A stretch of DNA of 64,000 nt from Trifolium pratense (Eukaryota > Streptophyta > Magnoliopsida > Fabales > Fabaceae): positions 14,880,001 to 14,944,000 of the forward strand of contig NC_060060.1 in assembly GCF_020283565.1 (NCBI RefSeq). The letters are read 5' to 3'. The position numbers were made by a program, and so were the translations under genes. How positions within the stretch are numbered: the first letter of the stretch is position 1; every line of letters begins with the position of its first letter. A model generated the notes under the pieces. That model did no database searches and was not told where the DNA came from. It saw only the letters and a list, made by a program, of their open reading frames with translations. This document shows positions 34,004 to 45,659 of the stretch, piece after piece.

Positions 34004-36575
34004 TGTAACACCCAAACCCGTTATTTAATTAACTCTGCCTTTATAAAATCTTTTTCGAAAATACGCAGCGGAAAAATTGAAAATCTGATTTATAAAGCGC
34101 TGGTTTGAATATCACAAACTTCATTCAAAGATAATACTAATACATTTATCTAGTAAAATATTCGAATGAACTAAAAACAAAACCTCGCATCGAACGATGC
34201 GTTATTAGTTATACAAAACGGATACTTTTCAAATGAAAGCTTAAGACCAACAGAGTATACTAAGAGGACTACATGCATATACATATAAAAACCCCTTTTT
34301 CCCGTGTCTCAATCAGAGCAGAGCTTCACCATTGCACTCGGACGAGGCTAACACATAACCTGTCAACCTGGACCCCCAAAGGTCCAGCAATTAACACAAA
34401 GCAGAGAGTTAGAAAACATAAACATAAATATAAGTGTGAGTAGTATACTACACACTTCACACGCTATCATACATTTCTAACTCACGCACATACATCGTCA
34501 AATACGACTACCAATTAATCATTCATTTACAAACACACCAATCATATAGTTTCACGTCTTCTCGGACACTACCAAAGTGTTCATTTTATAGTCATGACGG
34601 ACTCTACACTTGTTCATTTTATAGTCATGACGGACTCTACTCACATACCAAGACATGGCAACAATCACGGTATTAAACAATTAGTAAATACCAAAGCTTA
34701 ACACATACGGAAAACACATTACAATCCAAACAGATAATGTCACACAACAATTATCAAGTATATGTACATTTACCCTAATGCAATCTAATGCCATTTACTC
34801 ATATCATGTCCCCTAGACACAACTAATGCATGTGGTACCATTTCCACGTTGTTCAGATTTCAGTCATGACGGACTGTTCAGATTATAGTCATGCACGGAC
34901 TGTTCAGATTATAGTCATGCACGGACTCTACATCAGTTTTACATCATGTTGGATGCTGGTCAACTTAGACCATCTCATTCAGTTTTACATCGTTGCTGGA
35001 TGGTGTCAGTTTTAGATCATGCAGGATCATCATCAATACAGTTTTAAATCATGTCGGATCTCGGTTATCATCAACCATCTCTCCCATAAGAGGAGTCACA
35101 CAGTTTTATATCATGTTTGGATATGGGCTCCAGATCTCGGATAACATAATCCCATCTTCGGCCACTTTTCATAAACATAAACCATTTTCATCAATTATTG
35201 GAATTCACATGATTCCCATAACACAATTATTCATGAATGCATGATTACTTTTAAACACATCAAATACATGACGCTATCTAGCTCGAAGCTATTCATTCAC
35301 TGATGCGGAAACACAATTCCAACGTCGAACACATTAGGATAACACAATATCCTATCACTCCAATCATAATTATTCACATGATAATTATCTGCATACTCAT
35401 TTTATACACACAAGGTTTCATTTACACTTATGTCATAAAACATACCTCATTCTCTTATCATCGCAAATTAATGATAAACCATCACATTGCTTACTTTAAA
35501 CTGCAACTTATTGCATACACGTTTATCAATCATATAACGATTAACAATAAGCATTAACAACATCAACATGTATCAACAAACATGTAAGGATACCCTTAAA
35601 CCATGTTACAAGTGCCTAATTACACTTACGAACATCAACAAAAATTGCTGTCACAGAGGCCTTCGCTAAGCGAGGGCTTAGCGAGACATGGCGAACCTCA
35701 CCAGGAAGTCACCTGCTCATGGCGAGCATTGGCAAGCTTCAGCGAACATGTTCGCTACAGCGAACTCCTGGTCGCTTAGCGAACTACACCAGAAAAATAT
35801 CTGTTCTTGAGTTTTCCAAAGGCGGTTTAACATGGAATCCACTCAAAAATCCATCTAGACATGTTATAAATTCTTATAAACAGCTAATTCAAGCATATAT
35901 GGTATCTATGAACATTAATTAACACTCACAAACACCCACATACATCACACTTACAAATTCATACCAATTTCTTGCATTTTAAGCAAGTTTAACAAAACAT
36001 GCAAATCATTGATCAAACATCTACATATACCCACTTTCAACTCCCCAAAGTTGTTTACCTCATCTACCATGAGTTCACTACACATGTTAGGATCAAAAGA
36101 ATCCATTTTCCATTAAGAAAATCACCCACAAAACCTACAAGAAAATAGAGTGGAAAGAGTTTGGGAATGGAGGAATCGACATCCTCCCCTCTTTCGAATC
36201 ACTCACGAATATGTAATCTAACTCTCGTACCTTAGCTCGACGAATCCACAAGCTTGCTCTTCTCTTTCTCTCCCACGAGCTCTCCCTCTCCCTCATGAGC
36301 TCCTCCTCTTGCTCTTTCTCAAGAATTGTAACTTATGAGACTATTCATGGTTTGACTTGGCTACTTATAGAGCTCCCATTGTTCTCATGGATCCAAGCCC
36401 ACTTGGCTTAGGCCCAATGCCTATCCCACGCCCAAAGGCCCAAACAACATAACTTCTCGCTCATTAACTTACGTTCTCGCTAACTGATTATTCGCCGCTT
36501 AATAATTTAATTATAAATCACGCCCTCGCGTAATAAAATAATTAAATAACGAATACTAAATTTTGGGTCGTTACA
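34004..36575 (-). repeat. LTR of LARD-like element (right copy, 5' LTR of the element)
   Basis: It has the same length as the left LTR, with three base differences noticed. Its last five bases TTACA supply the stop codon of truncated peptide gene 4 on the minus strand. The hairpin copy lies at 35663-35684. Confidence 0.92.
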
Positions 36576-37341
36576 GGCTTGGTCCCGAATCTGTTGGAAA
36601 GAAAGTGCCATCACCACCCTTATTAGGATGTCCTACACCAGGTGGGCTAGGTCCCGAATCTGTTGGAAAGAAAGTACCATCACCACCCTTATTAGGATGT
36701 CCTACACTAGGTGGGCTTGGTCCCGAATCTGTTGGAAAGAAAGTGCCATCACCACCCTTATTAGGATGTCCTACACCAGGTGGGCTAGGTCTCGAATCTG
36801 TTGGAAAGAAAGTGCCATCACCACCCTTATTAGGATGTCCTACACCAAGTGGGCTTGGTCCCGAATCTGTTGGAAAGAAAGTGTCATCATCACCCTTATT
36901 AGGATGTCCTACACCAGGTGGGCTAGGTCCCGAATCTGTTGGAAAGAAAGTGCCATCACCACCCTTATTAGGATGTCCTACACCAGGTGGGCTAGGTCCC
37001 GAATCTGTTGGAAAGAAAGTACCATCACCACCCTTATTAGGATGTCCTACACCAGGTGGGCTAGGTCCCGAATCTGTTGGAAAGAAAGTGTCATCACCAC
37101 CCTTATTAGGATGTCCTACACCAGGTGGGCTTGGTCCCGAATCTGTTGGAAAGAAAGTGTCATCACCATCCTTATTAGGATGTCCTGCACCAGGTGGGCT
37201 AGGTCCCGAATCTGTTGGAAAGAAAGTGCCATCACCACCCTTATTATCATCATTTAGAAACCGTAATGCATCCATTGAACGGATGTTTGACATGATAAAA
37301 AGGAGAAGAAAAAAAGTCAATGACATATTTTTCTCAACCAT
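36571..37341 (-). pseudogene. Peptide gene 4, 5' part truncated by LTR (9 complete repeats)
   Basis: This is the N-terminal piece of the fourth CEP/PIP-like precursor. The ATG at 37341 and the hydrophobic signal segment are intact. Nine complete repeats and part of a tenth follow, then the LTR adds a Leu codon and a TAA stop at 36571-36573. The open frame encodes 256 residues and could still give a secreted multi-peptide precursor if transcribed and stable, so calling it dead is not certain. Core substitutions are frequent (PGAGH, SPLG, SRPS, PPSVG). The near-identical LTRs suggest these changes are older than the insertion. The upstream region with the TATA-like box is retained. Confidence 0.8.
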
Positions 37342-37466
37342 GATGAAGCTCTTCAAGCCAAAAATGCTTAAAATTGCTTACTAGCTTTTGAATTAAGGGA
37401 GAGAAACAAGTTATGAACGTTAAACAAAATCAAAATATAATGATAGTGATATAAGATGAGAGTGAT

Positions 37467-37473
37467 ATTTATA
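37467..37473 (-). promoter_or_regulatory. Putative TATA box of peptide gene 4
   Basis: The minus strand reads TATAAAT about 126-132 bases upstream of the ATG, conserved with the other units. Confidence 0.38.
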
Positions 37474-38250
37474 TTTAACATGACGGCTAAGTTAACCTAG
37501 TTAAATAGACTTATTTTTGGTCAAAAACTTTTTTTTTTGGTACAATATTTTGGTCAATTTTATTCTTTCTTTTTTTGGTACAAAGTTTGGTCAAAATATT
37601 CATTTTTGACAGAATAAATGTATAAAACTTAAGGAAAAAAAAATACTATGTAAATAAATCACATTTTACCAAAACAAAATATGTAAATAAAAGACATTTT
37701 ACCAAAAATATTAAAACAATTTGGCTTTAATATAATGAAATAATCTTATTGATAAAAAAAAAAAAAAAAAATATGCATAATGTATATTCATATTGGATAT
37801 ATGTGTTAAGCATATCAATTAAAATTTCAGAATAAAGCACAATCGAAAAAGATAAAGAAAAATATATTAAGTTCAAAAGCATGATACCAATTATATTTAT
37901 TTTATAGAATTATAATAATAAAATTACTAAATTCTTTTGGTCAAAGATAAATTACTTAATTGTCGGTGCAATGCATTTTTGTATAATTTTTTTTTTCAAT
38001 TAGCAAACATAAAGTATGATTTATTTTCATCAAAGTGAAAGTGTTGATAGTTATAAAAAAAAAGGAAAGAGAAAGAGTTAATATTGTTTTATTTTGATTA
38101 GCAACTCAATTTTTAATATTGTATGAGACAATATTGTAAAAGACATTCATAAAAGAGATATTTTTAATTATTAGTTGAAAAAAATAGTAAAAAACTGTGT
38201 ATTTTTAATTAAAAATATTAATTATTGAAATTAATATTTATAATTATAAG

Positions 38251-40074
38251 CTGTGTATTTTAGTCATTCCACATGATGTGAGGTCTGAACAAGTGTTCAC
38301 ATTGAAGGTAAATCGATATATCAGAGGCAGCGGAATTTAAAAAAAAAAAAAACGATTTCCTTTCCTTGGATCATTACGAACTTAGAATGAATCAGTGATA
38401 GAATTGTTACCTCACAAAGTATGGAAATAGTTTCGATCACTAGCAAAGCAAAGAAGCGATGCATCTACTCAGTCCACACGAACAGAACTTCTCCGATGAC
38501 CGGTGCTAGCCAATTCCACCAGAAATTCAGAGAGAATAGGGTTTAGAGAGCGGCGGCTAGGTTTTACTTTGTGAATTAGGTTAAGCTTACAAAACTTCAT
38601 CACAAGGGTTCTATTTATAGAACCACTTGTGTGGTCATCAAACCAAGCACTGCACCGTACCTTACGGTGGACCGCATTTCTCTATTTTCATAAATTAAAT
38701 AATAAGTCATACTTAATTATTTAATTACTAATAAGTCCTACTTATTATTTTATAAATAAGTCTTACTTATTTATTTCTCTCATCTATCTGTTCTTTGTGT
38801 GTGACCCTATAGGTTCTCGTAACGTTGGCAATAATATTAAATCACATATTTAATATTATAAACAGTGAGCGGTATCTAGCAACACATCACTGCTACCCAA
38901 GTGACGAGAATGTCATGTGATCTGACGAAACCTTTCCGTGATAACGATCTTGTGTATAATTACCCCTTTGCCCTTATATCTATATTGAACACAAGGCATA
39001 GATCGTGTCACCCTTGTATGGTTCAATATCTTATTTCTTGATCCCAGAATATACTGAACAACGAATAAGCTCAATATCTCATATTGACTTAGTTCGGCGT
39101 GGCCACGCATTTTATCAGTCATATTCCATCAAGAGGCCTACAGATATTGCTCCTGTTATGTAGGAGGGGCAAATTCCATCTAGGTCACTCATGTCTCTCA
39201 GCATGATTTGTAGAGTACCCATCAACCGACTTTATAGTCATCCTGTTACGGACAATGTTTGAACGGCAACTAAGTATTCTACTCCACATCTAGGGTCCAT
39301 AGTGGTTTCAGGTCGAAGGGTGGTATACACCATTATCATTATGAGAATAACTTATGACACTTTTCATAACATACAATGTAGCATTCTCATGGCGGGTCAA
39401 TCCAATATAAATATTACTCCTAATATTTATATCTATGTGAAGACTTGATATCTCATATCCATGACTCGTGAGATGAAGTCATCGGTCTACTCACATAATA
39501 GTCTCTATGTTTTACTGTTATCCCACATCACAGTAAAACTTGACTATGGATACTTTAAGAATAGTGTCATTATGTTTAATGGAGTCTCACTATTAAGTCA
39601 CACTTAATGTTCCATTAATTAGACTAGCTATTCTAGGGACTTTATTAGTTTGAAACAAACATAATAAAGAAATGCCTTATTATATATATTAAATATATAT
39701 AAATCAAAGTCATCATACAAAAGACGATTCTATCAAAATAGATTGGCTTTTAGGGCTTACTCCAACACACATGTAAGAGGCAATCTTCATCTTACAGGTC
39801 AGTTTTAGATTGTTGATTTCGGCCCAAGTCTCAATTATAAGTCGGTATCAGAGCCTCTCCACGATTCCTTGTGCCACCTGTTATCAGGTTTTCGCAATCG
39901 GGTCATCCACTATTTATATCCACCCATCTAGCCCAATAACAATTGTGTTGGACGTAATGACATGTGTTTAGAAGCCCCACATCGAATGTGACTTGGTTTG
40001 GACAAGTGTTTATAAGTAAAAGACAATCTTCATCTTGCATTATGATTTTATACGGTTGAGTTAGACACATCTTT
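38251..40074 (+). mobile_element. TRIM-like remnant in unit 5, interrupted
   Basis: This is the duplicate of the unit 1 element, with the primer-site-like sequence at 39843-39854. Its first arm is split by the solo LTR at 38303-39767. Confidence 0.5.
38303..39767 (-). mobile_element. Solo LTR (copia-type, 1465 bp)
   Basis: It begins TGAAGGTAAATC and ends CTCCAACA, with TSD CACAT at 38298-38302 and 39768-39772. The empty site is seen in units 1-3. On the minus strand it begins TGTTGGAGTAAGCCC, a common start for plant copia LTRs, so minus orientation is likely. No internal sequence or coding region is present. Confidence 0.88.
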
Positions 40075-41342
40075 AAATTCAAATCAAATTTTTTTTGTTG
40101 GGTTTTACTCCTTGCACTTTGAAAAATATTAGTTTTGGTCCCCAACATTAGTGAGTCTATTAAAAAAAGTGAAACTCAACAAATTGCCACCTCACCCGGC
40201 TCAATCATTTCATACCACATAGCATGGTAAAATTGTTTTTTTAAATTTAATTAAATCAAATAATAAAGTTTATTTACAACTTTTTTTAATTATTATTACT
40301 AGTGGCTAGATGAGAAGGTTGCATGCTCGTCTATGTGATCCGCATTTCCTATTATGCTAACTTATGTTGAAGATATTCTAAAATTTTTATACATCTATTT
40401 TTTTATGAATAGTTGGCTTTTAGAAAATAACAAATTAAGTCACATAGAGGCGTTGAATTAAATGCAAAAATCATTAAGTGAAAATGTAGACATCTGATCA
40501 GATTGACTATCTTCATTATTAACTGAGATATATAGACGTTAGCATAATAGAAAATGCGGTCAAAATATCTTGTCCCCGTCTGTCCACATTTTTTATTTTG
40601 GTAACGTATGTAAACAATTGTTATAAAGAGATTATAACAGATCAACGACGTTCTTTAAGATAAAGCCCCTACAACCGGAAACTACAAAATAAGAGATTTA
40701 CTATTCGCTCACCCTAGAAATCCATACAAGCCCCCTAAAATTACTAAATTAACCCTCTCGTTTTTTAGGATGCGAGCACTTTTCACACTTTAAGTAGCGA
40801 GTGACAATATTTTTAACTCAAACCCAGCGTCTGCACCCCCATTGATGGAAACAATCATGAAAAAAAGGACTTCGCATCCTAGAATACATTTAAAGACCCC
40901 TTTTTCAACAAAATTACCTAATTCTTAAATTTTATCTTATGTAAATTTTGTGACAAAAATAGAGTCACATATCAATGTTTTTCTCTCTAAATTTGTGATA
41001 TTTGATTTCGTTTTTTTTACTAGTGTTAAATAAAATTGTTACCGAAAGTTATCTTGATATGGTTAAAGTAGTCATGTTATATTAAATTTATCTTCTTGTT
41101 TTTTTTTTTTTTGTAAAACAAAATTTTAGATATGTCGAGACTCACCCCATAAACAATAAGGAAGAAGCACCAACCTTAATGACGATTTATGTATAACCTT
41201 ATAATTGCAGGAATCCAAATGTAAACAAAATTACACAAGACAATAATAAAGTGAACAATTATCTTAATTTGACAAGTTGTTTTATTGTTTTATTATTGGT
41301 ACAATGATTATAACAATTTCATGACGAATCAAACTTTGAATC

Positions 41343-42698
41343 TTAATTCATATAAAAATATGTAGTCCTGGGAAGTCCTACACCAGGTGGGCTAGGTCCC
41401 GAATCTGTTGGAAAGAAAGTGCCATCACCACCCTTATTAGGATGTCCTACACCAGGTGGGCTAGGTCCCGAATCTGTTGGAAAGAAAGTGTCATCACCAC
41501 CTTTATTAGGATGTCCTACACCAGGTGGGCTAGGTCCCGAATCTGTTGGAAAGATAGTGTCATCACCACCCTTATTAGGATGTCCTACACCAGGTGGGCT
41601 AGGTCCCGAATCTGTGGGAAAGAAAGTGTCATCACCACCCTTATTAGGATGTCCTACACCAGGTGGGCTAGGTCCCGAATCTGTTGGAAAGAAAGTGCCA
41701 TCACCACCCTTATTAGGATGTCCTACACCAGGTGGGCTTGGTCCCGAAAAGAAAGTGTCATCACCACCCTTATTAGGATGTCCTACACCAGGTGGGCTAG
41801 GTCCCGAATCTGTTGGAAAGAAAGTGTCATCACCACCCTTATTAGGATGTCCTACACCAGGTGGGCTAGGTCCCGAATCTGTTGGAAATAAAGTGCCATC
41901 ACCACCCTTATTAGGATGTCCTACACCAGGTGGGCTTGGTCCCGAATCTGTTGGAAAGAAAGTGCCATCACCACCCTTATTAGGATGTCCTACACCAGGT
42001 GGGCTTGGTCCCGAATCTATTGGAAAGAAAGTGTCATCACCACCCTTATTAGGATGTCCTACCCTAGGTGGGCTTGGTCCTGAATCTGTTGGAAAGAAAG
42101 TGCCATCAGCACCCTTATTAGGATGCCCTACACCAGGTGGGCTTGGTCCCGAATCTGTTGGGAACAAAGTGTCATCACCACCCTTATTAGGATGTCCTAC
42201 ACCAGGTGGGCTAGGTCCCGAATCTGTTGGAAAGAAAGTGTCATCACCACATTTATTAGGATGTCCTACACCAGGTGGGCTAGGTCCCGAATCTGTTGGA
42301 AAGATAGTGTCATCACCACCCTTATTAGGATGTCCTACACCAGGTGGGCTAGGTCCCGAATCTGTTGGAAAGAAAGTGTCATCACCACCCTTATTAGGAT
42401 GTCCTACACCAGGTGGGCTAGGTCCCGAATCTGTTGGAAAGAAAGTGCAATCACCACCCTTATTAGGATGTCCTACACCAGGTGGGCTTGGTCCCGAATC
42501 TGTTGGAAAGAAAGTGCCATCACCACCCTTATTAGGATGTCCTGCACCGGGTGGGCTAGGTCCCGAATCTGTTGGAAAGAAAGTGCCATCACCACCCTTA
42601 TTATCATCATTTAGAAACCGTAATGCATCCATTGAACGGATGTTTGACATGATAAAAAGGAGAAGAAAAAAAGTCAATGACATGTTTTTCTCAACCAT
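41343..42698 (-). CDS. Multi-repeat secreted peptide precursor, CEP/PIP-like, copy 5 (18 repeats)
   Basis: The predicted product is 451 residues from the ATG at 42698, with the same hydrophobic N-terminus and tail as the paralogues. There are 18 repeats. Repeat 13 lacks the residues PTD because of an in-frame 9-bp deletion near 41748. Two cores differ (PGAGH in repeat 1, shared with gene 4; PPRVGH in repeat 8), and one repeat has FPID in place of FPTD. The frame is fully open and the length is kept in multiples of three, which suggests it is functional. This is the most repeat-rich gene of the array. Family and role are inferred as for copy 1. Confidence 0.75.
   Translation of the reverse strand: MVEKNMSLTFFLLLFIMSNIRSMDALRFLNDDNKGGDGTFFPTDSGPSPPGAGHPNKGGDGTFFPTDSGPSPPGVGHPNKGGDCTFFPTDSGPSPPGVGHPNKGGDDTFFPTDSGPSPPGVGHPNKGGDDTIFPTDSGPSPPGVGHPNKCGDDTFFPTDSGPSPPGVGHPNKGGDDTLFPTDSGPSPPGVGHPNKGADGTFFPTDSGPSPPRVGHPNKGGDDTFFPIDSGPSPPGVGHPNKGGDGTFFPTDSGPSPPGVGHPNKGGDGTLFPTDSGPSPPGVGHPNKGGDDTFFPTDSGPSPPGVGHPNKGGDDTFFSGPSPPGVGHPNKGGDGTFFPTDSGPSPPGVGHPNKGGDDTFFPTDSGPSPPGVGHPNKGGDDTIFPTDSGPSPPGVGHPNKGGDDTFFPTDSGPSPPGVGHPNKGGDGTFFPTDSGPSPPGVGLPRTTYFYMN
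41370..42599 (-). repeat. 69-bp in-frame minisatellite, 18 copies
   Basis: This is the repeat domain of peptide gene 5. One copy is 60 bp. Linker variants show a partial higher-order order (GGDD, GGDDTIF and a further GGDD-type linker recur as repeats 4-6 and 15-17). Confidence 0.95.
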
Positions 42699-42823
42699 GA
42701 TGAAGCTCTTCAAGCTAAAAATGCTTAAAATTGCTTACTAGCTTTTGAATTAAGGGAGAGAAACAAGTTATGATCTTTAAACAAAATCAAAATATAATGA
42801 TAGTGATATAAGATGAGAGTGAT

Positions 42824-42830
42824 ATTTATA
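42824..42830 (-). promoter_or_regulatory. Putative TATA box of peptide gene 5
   Basis: The minus strand reads TATAAAT about 126-132 bases upstream of the ATG, conserved in all five units. Confidence 0.4.
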
Positions 42831-43312
42831 TTTAACATGACGGCTAAGTTAACCTAGTTAAATAGACTTATTTTTGGTCAAAAACTTTTTTTTTTGGTAC
42901 AATATTTTGGTCAATTTTATTCTTTCTTTTTTTGGTACAAAGTTTGGTCAAAACATTCATTTTTGACAGAATAAATGTATAAAACTTAAGGAAAAAAAAT
43001 ACTATGTAAATAAATCACATTTTACCAAAACAAAATATGTAAATAAAAGACATTTTACTAAAAATATTAAAACAATTTGGCTTTAATATAATGAAATAAT
43101 CTTATTGATAAAAAAAAGAAAATATGCATAATGTATATTCATATTGGATATATGTGTTAAGCATATCAATTAAAATTTCAGAATAAAGCACAATCGAAAA
43201 AGATAAAGAAAAATATATTAAGTTCAAAAGCATGATACCAATTATATTTATTTTATAGAATTATAATAATAAAATTACTAAATTCTTTTGGTCAAAGATA
43301 AATTACTTAATT

Positions 43313-45305
43313 GTCGGTGCAGTGCATTTTTGTATAATTTTTTTTTCAATTAGCAAACATAAAGTGTGATTTATTTTCATCAAAGTGAAAGTGTTGATAG
43401 TTATAAAAAAAAAAAAAGGAAAGAGAAAGAGTTAATATTATTTTATTTTGATTAGCAACTCAATTTTTAATATTGTATGAGACAATATTGTAAAAGACAT
43501 ACATAAAAGAGATATTTTTAATTATTAGTTGAAAATAAATTGTAAAAAAAACTTTGCTTAATTATTGAAATTAATGTTTTTATTTATAAGCTGTGTATTT
43601 TAGTAATTCCACATGATGTGAGGTTTGAACAAGTGTTTACATGTAAGATTAAGTTGTTGATTTCGGCCTAAGTCTCAATTATAAGTCGGTATCAAAGCCT
43701 CTCCACGATTCCTTGTGCCACTTGTTATCAGATTTTCGCCATCGGGTCATCCACTATTTATATCCACCCATCTAGCCCAATAACAATAGTGCTGGACGTG
43801 ATGACATGTGTTTAGAAGCCCTGCATTGAATGTGACTTGGTTTGGACAAGTGTTTATAAGTAAAAGACAATCTTCATCTTAAAATCTGATTTTATAAGGT
43901 TGAGTTAGACACAAATCTTTAATTTTAAATCAAATTTTTTTGTTGGGTTTTACTCCCTGAACTTTGAAAAATATTAGTTTTGGTCCCCAACATTGGTGAT
44001 TATGTTAAAAAAAGTGAAACTCGACAAATTGCCACCTGACCCGGCTCAATCATTTCATGCCACATAGCATGGTAAAATTGTTTTTTTTTAAATTTAATTA
44101 AATCAAATAATAAAGTTTATTTACAATTTTCTATTATTATTATTACTAGTGGCTAGATGAGATGGTTTCATGCTCGTCTATATGATCCGCATTTCCTATT
44201 ATGCTAATTTATGTTGAAGATATTCTAAAAAATTTATACATCTATTTTTTTTATGAATAGTTGGCTTTTAGAAAATAACAAATTAAGTCACATAGAGGCG
44301 TTGAATTAAATGAAAAAAATCATTATGTGAAAATGCAGACATTTGATCAGATTGACTATCTTCATTATTAATTGAGATATATACACGTTAGCAGAATAGA
44401 AAATGCGGTCAAAATATCTTGTCTCCATCTGTCCACATTTTCTATTTTGCTAACGTATGTAAAAGATTATTATCAAACTTATAATTTGTGATATTTATAA
44501 GTTAAAAATAATATTGTGATTTTTATTTAAATTAATTTGCATATTTTTAATACAACATAGGTTAAGCAACACTTTGAAAATTTCATATATTTATATCTTG
44601 CAACAATGCTACTGCTATATTGATGATGACACTTAGTCCATTTCTTATAGTAAACAAGTTATAAAGAGATTATAACAGATCAACACGTTCTTTAAGATAA
44701 AGCCCCTACAACCGGAAACTACAAAATAAGAGATATACTATTCTCTCGCCCTAGAAATCCATACAAGCCCCCTAAAATTACTAAATTAACTTCCTCATTT
44801 TTTAGGATGCGAGCACTTATCACACTTTAAGAAGCGAGTGACAATCATGAAAAAAAGGAGTTCACATCCTATAATGCATTTAAAGGCCCCTTTTTCAATA
44901 AAATTACTTAATTCTTTAATTTTATCTTATGTAAATTTTGTGACAAAAATAGAGTCCCATGTCAATATTTTCCTCTCTATATTTGTGTTATTTGATTTCA
45001 TTTTTTTTTTACTAGTGTTAAATAATATTGTTACCGAAAGTTATCTTGATTTCGTTAAAGTAGTCATGTTATATTAAATTTATCTTCTTGTTTTTTATTT
45101 TTTTTTGTAAAACAAAATTTTAGATATGTGGAAACTCACCCCATAAACAATAAGGAAGAAGCATCAACTTTAATGACGATTTATGTATAATCTTATAATC
45201 GCAGGAATCTGAATGTAAACAAAATTACACAAGACAATAATAAAGTTAACAATTATCTTAATTTGACAAGTTGTTTTATTGTTTTATTATTGGTACAATG
45301 ATTAT
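43313..45305. repeat. Decayed tandem unit 6 without a peptide gene
   Basis: It aligns to the downstream half of units 1-5 with many substitutions, small gaps and an extra stretch near 44470-44650. The TRIM-like remnant is at 43591-43920, with a mutated primer site (GGTATCAAAGCC at 43688-43699). Unit similarity stops just before the place where the stop codon of the gene would lie (GGTACAATGATTATAACTATTT near 45290). No minisatellite follows. No gene is seen. Confidence 0.8.
43591..43920 (+). mobile_element. TRIM-like remnant in unit 6, degenerate
   Basis: This is the same two-arm layout as in unit 1 with more base changes. Part of the first arm is deleted. Confidence 0.4.
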
Positions 45306-45312
45306 AACTATT

Positions 45313-45528
45313 TTAATAGTGGTGTTGACTTGGGTTCTTGGAGTATGTTCCTCTCAAGGTCTTGGGTTCGAATTCCCCCGGTGTCAATTTCGGTGAGCTA
45401 AGTCCATACAGAGCAAAAAAAAAACTCTGGATTTAAATGGGGGCCCCGCAAGTGGGCGGTGGGATTGATCCCTTTAAATTAGTCGCGGTCCTAGGGTCGG
45501 ATATCAAGTTTTAAAAAAAAAAGTAACA
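45313..45528 (+). mobile_element. tRNA-derived SINE-like element
   Basis: A tRNA-like 5' part (AGTGGTGTTGACTTGG...) is followed by GGGTTCGAATTC at about 45364-45375. That resembles the B box of an RNA polymerase III promoter. Non-tRNA sequence follows and an A-rich end occurs near 45513-45524. I could not define a clear TSD, so borders are approximate. Confidence 0.5.
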
Positions 45529-45659
45529 GTTTGAAATTTCATATATTTATATCTTGCAACAATTCTATATTGATGATGACGTACACTTAGTCCATTTCTT
45601 ATAGTAAACAATTGTTATATTAGATTATAACAGATCAACGATGTTCTTTAAGAATAAGT

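Larger units (their letters stand above)
28636..36575 (-). mobile_element. LARD-like non-autonomous LTR retrotransposon inside peptide gene 4
   Basis: The element is 7940 bp with TSD GGCTT (28631-28635 and 36576-36580). Its two LTRs are 2572 bp each and its internal region is 2796 bp. The primer-binding site (minus strand, TGGTATCAGAGC) abuts the right LTR and a purine tract abuts the left LTR, so the element is minus-oriented. No gag, pol or other domain is recognisable. This is the structure of a large retrotransposon derivative. I saw only three differences between the LTRs, which indicates a recent insertion. Confidence 0.92.
16253..37961. repeat. Tandem array unit 4, split by two large retrotransposons
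   Basis: Unit sequence runs 16253-16507, resumes at 26575-28635 and again at 36576-37961. The gaps are an intact SIRE-type copia element (16508-26574) and a LARD-like element (28636-36575). It carries a TRIM-like remnant (26619-26973) and peptide gene 4 in two pieces. The spacer 26974-28238 shows no other gene. Confidence 0.88.
37962..43312. repeat. Tandem array unit 5 (interrupted by a solo LTR)
   Basis: It begins GTCGGTGCAATGC. It contains a TRIM-like remnant split by a solo LTR (38303-39767), AT-rich spacer (40075-41342, no gene seen), peptide gene 5 and its upstream region. It is more diverged from units 1-3 than they are from one another, and shares variants with unit 4. Confidence 0.88.

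Noticed and set aside
41419..42741. Long open frames on the plus strand across the peptide repeats (for example a 440-codon frame here and 301 codons at 13605-14510)
   Set aside because: The repeat period is 69 bp, a multiple of three, so any frame without a stop in one repeat stays open through the array. Their products lack a signal segment, and the minus-strand frame has the secretion signal and peptide motif.
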